Assembly: GCA_910575275.1 (NCBI GenBank)
Contig: CAJTEE010000005.1
Location: 1 to 64,000 of the forward strand
From: Lachnospiraceae bacterium
GTDB lineage: Bacteria > Bacillota > Clostridia > Lachnospirales > Lachnospiraceae
DNA length: 64,000 nucleotides
Direction of reading: 5' to 3'
A program made the translations under genes and the position numbers. The notes under the pieces were generated by a model. It had not been told where the DNA came from and did not search any database. It saw nothing but the letters and a program-made list of their open reading frames with translations. Numbering within the stretch: position 1 is the stretch's first letter; each line of letters begins with the position of its first letter. Shown piece after piece: positions 58,891 to 64,000 of this stretch.

Positions 58891-60891
58891 GTGCAAACTG
58901 CACAAAAAATGTTCGAACTTCACAGCGAATACAAGCCCACCGGAGACCAGCCCCAGGCCATAGAAGCCCTGGTCAAAGGGTTTCAGGAAGGCAACCAATT
59001 CCAGACTTTACTGGGGGTTACGGGTTCCGGGAAGACCTTTACCATGGCGAACGTGATCGCACAGCTGAACAAGCCGACTTTGGTAATAGCGCACAATAAG
59101 ACATTAGCGGCACAGCTCTATGGTGAGTTCAAAGAGTATTTTCCGAGTAACGCGGTAGAATATTTTGTGTCCTACTACGATTACTACCAGCCCGAGGCCT
59201 ATGTCCCGTCTACGGATACCTACATTGAAAAGGATTCTGCGATCAATGATGAGATCGACAAGCTGCGGCATTCGGCAACGGCAGCGCTCTCGGAGCGGAA
59301 CGATGTGATCATTGTGGCCTCTGTCTCCTGTATTTACGGCCTGGGAAGCCCGATTGATTATAAGGAGATGGTCGTTTCGCTGCGGCCGGGGATGCAAAAG
59401 GACCGGGATGAGGTGATCCATAAGCTGATTGACATTCAGTACACGCGCAACGAGATGGACTTCAAGCGCGGCTCCTTCCGTGTGCGCGGGGATGTGCTGG
59501 AGGTATTTCCGGCCTACGCGGGGAACGAGGCGTTTCGAATCGAGTTTTTCGGTGACGAGGTGGACCGGATTGCCGAGATCGACCCTCTGACCGGGGAAGT
59601 GCGGGCGCAGCTTGCGCATGTGGCGATTTTCCCGGCCTCTCACTATGTTGTGCCGCGGGAAAAGATGCTGCAGGCCGCGGAAAACATCCTCGAGGAGATG
59701 AAGGAGCAGGTGGCTCTTTTTAAAAGCGAGGACAAGCTTTTAGAGGCGCAGCGGATCGCGGAGCGGACGAATTTTGACGTGGAGATGATGCGGGAGACCG
59801 GCTTCTGCTCCGGGATCGAGAACTATTCAAGGCATCTGACCGGCCAGCTTCCGGGCGAGCCGCCCTGTACGCTTTTGGACTATTTTCCGGAGGATTTCCT
59901 GATTATCGTGGATGAGTCCCATATCACTCTGCCGCAGGTGCGGGGAATGTTTTTTGGAGACCGGTCGCGGAAAAAGACACTGGTCGAGTACGGCTTTCGT
60001 CTGCCTTCTGCACTGGACAACAGGCCGCTCTGCTTCGAGGAGTTCGAGAGCCATATCAGCCGGATGCTGTTTGTGTCGGCGACGCCCTCCGTGTACGAGG
60101 CCGAACATGAGCTTTTGCGCACGGAGCAGATCATCCGTCCGACCGGGCTTTTGGACCCGGAGATCTTCGTGCGCCCGGTGGAGGGGCAGATCGACGATCT
60201 GATCGGAGAGCTGAACAAAGAAGTAGAAAAGCATAATAAGGTATTGATCACGACACTGACGAAGCGCATGGCCGAGGATCTGACCGATTACATCCGGGAG
60301 GCAGGGATCCGCGTCAAGTACCTGCATTCCGATATAGACACGCTGGAACGGGCAGAGATTATACGGGATATGCGTCTCGATGTATTTGATGTGCTTGTAG
60401 GCATCAACCTGCTGCGGGAGGGGTTGGATATCCCGGAGATCACGCTGGTGGCGATTCTGGATGCTGACAAGGAAGGGTTCCTCCGGTCCGAGACCTCGTT
60501 GATCCAGACCGTCGGCCGCGCGGCGCGAAATGCAGACGGACATGTCATCATGTATGCCGATACGGTGACGGATTCCATGAAAGCGGCGATCGACGAGACG
60601 AACAGGCGCCGGGACATTCAGAAAAGATATAACGAGGAGCATGGGATCACGCCGCAGACCATCAAAAAGGCCGTGCGGGAGCTGATCTCGATCTCACGCG
60701 CGGCCGAGAGAGGTGAGGAGGACTTCCAAAAGGATCCGGAATCCATGGATGCGAAGGAGCTTACGAAGCTTGCGAAGGAGCTTGCAAAGAAGATGCGCCA
60801 GGCCGCGGCAGAATTAAACTTCGAGGAGGCTGCAAAGCTGCGTGACCGTATGAAGGAGGTCAAGCAGATGCTGCTGGAGCTGGAGGGCTGA
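58891..60891 (+). CDS. uvrB: Excinuclease ABC subunit B
   Basis: A 666-residue nucleotide excision repair helicase-like protein. The start is probably GTG at 58891 after GGAGGTGG; ATG 58909 ([18 protein letters not shown]) is the alternative. Walker [18 protein letters not shown], the DNA-damage hairpin [20 protein letters not shown], the DEAD-like [18 protein letters not shown], helicase motif [19 protein letters not shown] and the C-terminal UVR motif ([18 protein letters not shown]) are all present. It works with UvrA and UvrC on bulky lesions. The upstream LexA box suggests SOS control. Confidence 0.97.
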   Translation: MQTAQKMFELHSEYKPTGDQPQAIEALVKGFQEGNQFQTLLGVTGSGKTFTMANVIAQLNKPTLVIAHNKTLAAQLYGEFKEYFPSNAVEYFVSYYDYYQPEAYVPSTDTYIEKDSAINDEIDKLRHSATAALSERNDVIIVASVSCIYGLGSPIDYKEMVVSLRPGMQKDRDEVIHKLIDIQYTRNEMDFKRGSFRVRGDVLEVFPAYAGNEAFRIEFFGDEVDRIAEIDPLTGEVRAQLAHVAIFPASHYVVPREKMLQAAENILEEMKEQVALFKSEDKLLEAQRIAERTNFDVEMMRETGFCSGIENYSRHLTGQLPGEPPCTLLDYFPEDFLIIVDESHITLPQVRGMFFGDRSRKKTLVEYGFRLPSALDNRPLCFEEFESHISRMLFVSATPSVYEAEHELLRTEQIIRPTGLLDPEIFVRPVEGQIDDLIGELNKEVEKHNKVLITTLTKRMAEDLTDYIREAGIRVKYLHSDIDTLERAEIIRDMRLDVFDVLVGINLLREGLDIPEITLVAILDADKEGFLRSETSLIQTVGRAARNADGHVIMYADTVTDSMKAAIDETNRRRDIQKRYNEEHGITPQTIKKAVRELISISRAAERGEEDFQKDPESMDAKELTKLAKELAKKMRQAAAELNFEEAAKLRDRMKEVKQMLLELEG

Positions 60892-61110
60892 CACTGCGCT
60901 GCGTTTCGGTTGTTGCCGACCAAGTGCCGCGCCGACATTTGGCAGCCCAGCGAAGCGAGGTCATTTCCTGCGCGGGCCGTAAGAATGCATGGATCAGCCG
61001 GCAAACATCCATCGCTGCAGGCGATTTGGCATGGATTTTTGCATGCTGCTGGGAATGGAGTGCACAGGAACGAACGCACCATTTGACGGAAAGCAATTTT
61101 CAAACATATA
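60892..61110. other. uvrB-feoA intergenic region
   Basis: About 220 bp before the feo promoter. No gene is supported; it looks like degenerate leader sequence. Confidence 0.4.
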
Positions 61111-61139
61111 TTGACAAGCATTCTCAATCAGAATACAAT
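61111..61139 (+). promoter_or_regulatory. feo promoter with dyad
   Basis: The -35 TTGACA (61111-61116) and -10 TACAAT (61134-61139) have a 17-bp spacer. ATTCT and AGAAT (61120-61124 and 61130-61134) form a dyad in the spacer, a possible Fur-family site. Confidence 0.65.
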
Positions 61140-61186
61140 AATCCCGGGGCCGGAGCATACATGGGCCATATAGGGGAGAAAAATCT

Positions 61187-61435
61187 ATGAAATTGTATGA
61201 GGGAACGGTCGGAGGGCGTTATCTGGTTCGCTCGGTGTCAGCGGAGGAAGCGTTGATGAGGCGTCTGGAAGCGCTGGGAGTGAATGAAAATACGGAAATA
61301 TCTGTTTTAAATAAGAAGCAGAGCGGCACGATGATCATTAAGGTGCGCGGGACAAGGCTGGCGCTCGGCAGGCGGATCACTGGAGGGATTGAGGTCTGGG
61401 AGGACGGACAGAGCAGAGAGGAGGAAAAGGCATGA
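61187..61435 (+). CDS. feoA: FeoA-domain protein
   Basis: An 82-residue SH3-like protein. The FeoA pattern is MRRLEALGVNENTEISVLNK followed by TMIIKVRGTRLALGRRIT. It assists FeoB in ferrous iron uptake at the membrane. It overlaps feoB by 4 bp (ATGA). Confidence 0.9.
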   Translation: MKLYEGTVGGRYLVRSVSAEEALMRRLEALGVNENTEISVLNKKQSGTMIIKVRGTRLALGRRITGGIEVWEDGQSREEEKA

Positions 61436-63441
61436 ATGCGAACGACAATACGCCGATTACCGTCTGCTTTGTCGGTAACCCCAACTGCGGGAAGACGACA
61501 CTGTTTAACGCGTTTACCGGAGCGAAGCTTAAGGTCGCAAACTGGCCGGGCGTGACGGTGGAGCGCAAGGAGGGGGAGACCTCTCACAAGGGGAGAAAGA
61601 TCCATGTCATCGACACGCCCGGGATCTACAGCCTGACCTCCTATACGATGGAGGAGCTGGTCACCAGACGCTGCATCGAGGAGGAGGGCGTGGATGTCAT
61701 TGTCAACGTGGTTGACGCCTCGTCCCTGGAACGAAACCTCTATTTAACGCTGCAGCTTTTGGAGCTTAAGAAGCCGGTCATCCTTGCCCTTAACATGATG
61801 GATATCGTGGAGGAGCGCGGCATGGAGATTGATCTGCACAGGCTCCCGGAGCTTTTAGGAGAGATCCCGGTAGTACCGGTTTCCGCGAGAAAGCGGACCG
61901 GGCTTGATGTGCTGCTGCATGCAGTGGTGCACCATTACGAGGAGGAGCCGCAGGGCATCGTGGTCCGTTATGACGCGGAGATTGAGGACCGGATACAGAG
62001 GACCGAGGATATTTTGCGAGAAAGCTATCCGACGTTACCCAATCTGCGCTGGCATGCGATCAAGATGCTGGAGCATGACAAGGAGGTCATGAAGGATCAC
62101 CCGGCGGATCTGTCTGCGATCGCCCAAAAGAGCTATGAGAAGCAGATCATCAATGAAAAATATGACTATGTGGAGGAGATTATCCGGGAGTGTCTCTTTA
62201 ATAAGGAAGAAAAGTCGGCATTGACGGATCGGGCGGATGGGCTTTTGACGCATCCGATCTGGGGGATTCCGGTGTTTTTCGGAATCATGGCGCTTGTCTT
62301 TTTCCTGACCTTTACGGTGGGGGATTTTCTGAAGGGGTATTTTGAGCAGGCATTGGGGCTTTTTTCCGGTTCCATGCTGACGCTTCTTGAGCGGGCAAGT
62401 GTATCCCCGTGGCTGATTTCGCTCGTTGTGGATGGGATCATTGCCGGGGTCGGCGGGATTCTCACGTTTCTTCCGAATATTTTTATCCTGTTTTTGGCGC
62501 TGGCGTTTCTGGAGGACAGCGGCTATATGGCGAGGGTCGCCTATGTAATGAACGAGACCATGAGCATGGTGGGCCTTTCGGGGAAAGCGTTTCTGCCGAT
62601 GCTCTTAGGCTTCGGCTGTACGGTCCCGGCTGTCATGGCGACGCGGGCGCTGGAAAGCCAGAAGGATCGTCTGAAGACGATTCTGATCACGCCGTTCATG
62701 TCCTGCTCGGCAAGGCTCCCGATTTATGTGCTGTTTGCGCAGCTCTTTTTCCCGGATTCGGCCATGCTGGTGGCGTATTCCTTGTACCTCGTGGGCGTCC
62801 TGGTTGCGATCACGATGGCACTGCTCCTGCATAAGACGACCGGGAAGGAATACGAAAACGCATTGCTGATCGAACTGCCGGAGTATAAGACGCCGAATCT
62901 GCGGACGGTGGCGATCTACGTTTGGGAGAAGGTAAAAGACTATCTGACAAAGGCGGGGACGACGATTTTTTTTGCTTCGATTGTTCTTTGGTTTGTCCTG
63001 AATGCGGGCCCATCAGGCTTTACAAAGAACGTGGCGGAAAGCTTTGCGGCGCGTTTTGGTGCCCTTCTTGTCCCAATTCTTAAGCCGGCCGGGCTTGGAA
63101 GCTGGCAGATCGCGGTCGCACTGATCTCCGGGATCTCGGCAAAGGAAGTGGTGGTTTCGAGTTTTTCCGTCTTATATGGGATCGGAAATATCAATTCGGC
63201 AGCCGGGATGGCAGAGCTTTCCGGCGCTCTTGCTGCGGGCGGCTTTGGGAGCGTGAACGCGTATGCCTTGATGATATTCTGCCTTTTATATACCCCCTGT
63301 ATTGCAACGATTGCGACAATCCGAAAGGAGACGGAGTCCGCAAAATGGACGGCGGGGATGGTCATATTCCAGCTTGTGCTGGCATGGGCGGCGGCGGTCT
63401 TTGTGTATCAGGCGGGCAGACTGTTTTTTAACATATCATAG
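61432..63441 (+). CDS. feoB: Ferrous iron transporter FeoB
   Basis: A 669-residue GTPase-permease. N-terminal G domain: G1 GNPNCGKTTLFNAFTG, switch region NWPGVTVERKEG, G3 DTPGIYSL, G4 NMMD. Then the helical regulatory domain and the membrane part from about 280 with Gate motifs (GFGCTVPAVMATRAL; SCSARLPIYVLFAQLFF). It imports Fe2+. It is the second gene of the feo operon. Confidence 0.96.
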   Translation: MNANDNTPITVCFVGNPNCGKTTLFNAFTGAKLKVANWPGVTVERKEGETSHKGRKIHVIDTPGIYSLTSYTMEELVTRRCIEEEGVDVIVNVVDASSLERNLYLTLQLLELKKPVILALNMMDIVEERGMEIDLHRLPELLGEIPVVPVSARKRTGLDVLLHAVVHHYEEEPQGIVVRYDAEIEDRIQRTEDILRESYPTLPNLRWHAIKMLEHDKEVMKDHPADLSAIAQKSYEKQIINEKYDYVEEIIRECLFNKEEKSALTDRADGLLTHPIWGIPVFFGIMALVFFLTFTVGDFLKGYFEQALGLFSGSMLTLLERASVSPWLISLVVDGIIAGVGGILTFLPNIFILFLALAFLEDSGYMARVAYVMNETMSMVGLSGKAFLPMLLGFGCTVPAVMATRALESQKDRLKTILITPFMSCSARLPIYVLFAQLFFPDSAMLVAYSLYLVGVLVAITMALLLHKTTGKEYENALLIELPEYKTPNLRTVAIYVWEKVKDYLTKAGTTIFFASIVLWFVLNAGPSGFTKNVAESFAARFGALLVPILKPAGLGSWQIAVALISGISAKEVVVSSFSVLYGIGNINSAAGMAELSGALAAGGFGSVNAYALMIFCLLYTPCIATIATIRKETESAKWTAGMVIFQLVLAWAAAVFVYQAGRLFFNIS

Positions 63442-63577
63442 AAAATGGGGTTCTGTGATAGAAAAAACGATCCGCAGGGATCGCGGGGGCTGGTCCAACG
63501 AAGCACGGCCTCGTGCGAAGTGAGGTCGCTTTGGCGCGAGTGTGCGCAGAGCACACACTTTTTTAGGGAGGAGTTAC
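63442..63577. other. feoB-exporter intergenic region
   Basis: It contains two hairpins, CGATCC/GGATCG at 63469-63484 and GTGTGC/GCACAC at 63540-63556 followed by T6, the latter a probable terminator, then AGGAGG before the next start. Confidence 0.55.
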
Positions 63578-64000
63578 ATGAACGAAAAGATTCTTCTGGA
63601 GGCCGTGGTCCTAGCCGGAGAGATCATGCTGGTGAGCGGGGCGGAGGTATACCGGGTGGAGGACACGATGAATCATATGCTGCGGCGCTCCAGTTATGAG
63701 ACGACGGAGACGGTCGTATTTTCCACGGGGATTTTTGTGACGCTCGATGATCCTGTAAAGGAGCCGATGACGTTAATCAAACGGACTCCGGGACGCAGTA
63801 CAAACATCAACCGCATTTATCTGGTAAACGAGATTTCCAGAAGCTTCTGCCGCGGGGACATTACCGTCGAGGAGGCATATGAGAAGCTTAAGGAGACAGC
63901 CACGGTAATCCAGTATGGGCCGTGGCTGCGGGCTCTCGGCCTGGTAGGTGTGCCCTTCTGCTTTGCACCGATCTTTGGCGGAAATTTTCTGGAATGCGTT
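63578..64000 (+). CDS. Threonine/serine exporter family protein (ThrE-like), partial
   Basis: The first 141 codons run off the right edge. The N-terminal ThrE/DUF1212 domain shows LEAVVLAGEIMLVSGAEVYR, VEDTMNHMLRRSSYE, FSTGIFVTLDDPVKEPMTLI and NRIYLVNEISRSFCRG. A first membrane segment begins near 128 (WLRALGLVGVPFCFAPIFGG). Members export threonine, serine and small peptides. The start follows GGGAGGAG. Confidence 0.85.
   Translation, partial: MNEKILLEAVVLAGEIMLVSGAEVYRVEDTMNHMLRRSSYETTETVVFSTGIFVTLDDPVKEPMTLIKRTPGRSTNINRIYLVNEISRSFCRGDITVEEAYEKLKETATVIQYGPWLRALGLVGVPFCFAPIFGGNFLECV

Overview
The window is part of the chromosome of a low-to-mid-GC gut Firmicute, most likely a Lachnospiraceae-type clostridium. 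This rests on the style of uvrB and feoAB at the right end, AGGAGG ribosome binding sites throughout, and Tn1549- and Tn4451-type mobile genes. Nearly everything left of uvrB (about 58.8 kb) is mobile DNA arranged as nested insertions.

Layout. (1) About 1-40.35 kb is most of a Tn1549-like integrative conjugative element (ICE) whose left part lies outside the window. It holds maff2, a VirB6-like gene, an MT-A70 methylase, prgI, virB4, an NlpC/P60 protein, DUF4315 and DUF4366 genes, a Cys-rich protein gene, mobC and a relaxase, then an unknown two-gene cargo, a broken sigma-like regulator and a large serine recombinase. Its maff2 gene is split into three pieces (111-235, 10946-10964, 24258-24326) by two mobilizable elements that landed about 20 bp apart. 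IME1 (about 236-10943) carries two HxlR-controlled cargo units, a sigma-like regulator, mobC and relaxase, repA, dnaC, tnpW and a serine recombinase. IME2 (about 10965-24257) carries tnpV, an immunity/toxin-antitoxin gene array, a TipA-type regulator, a MOBQ relaxase with a recognisable oriT, a CHC2 primase-like protein, a VapE-like ATPase and another serine recombinase.

(2) 40.35-46.2 kb holds the remnant of a methyltransferase gene cut by the ICE, an AbiE toxin-antitoxin operon with paired operators, and a TetR gene overlapping a PEP-synthase/rifamycin-phosphotransferase-like gene with paired operators. (3) 46.2-58.6 kb is one side of a second ICE. Its minus-strand transfer genes are pilin-like, VirB6-like, a secreted accessory protein, a C39-peptidase protein and a PrgI-VirB4 fusion. 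Two tandem tyrosine recombinases lie next to uvrB. No relaxase or VirD4 for it is visible, so the rest presumably lies left of the window. (4) 58.9-64 kb is chromosomal: uvrB, feoA, feoB and the start of a threonine/serine exporter-like gene.

The main observations are the doubly interrupted maff2; a 21-bp palindrome present eight times in the Tn1549-like ICE and nowhere else seen here; a tetranucleotide (AAGC)8 tract before an unknown cargo operon; an in-frame amber codon in the ICE regulator; and an immunity-gene array with conserved 42-bp linkers. All calls are by reading alone; no database search was run.
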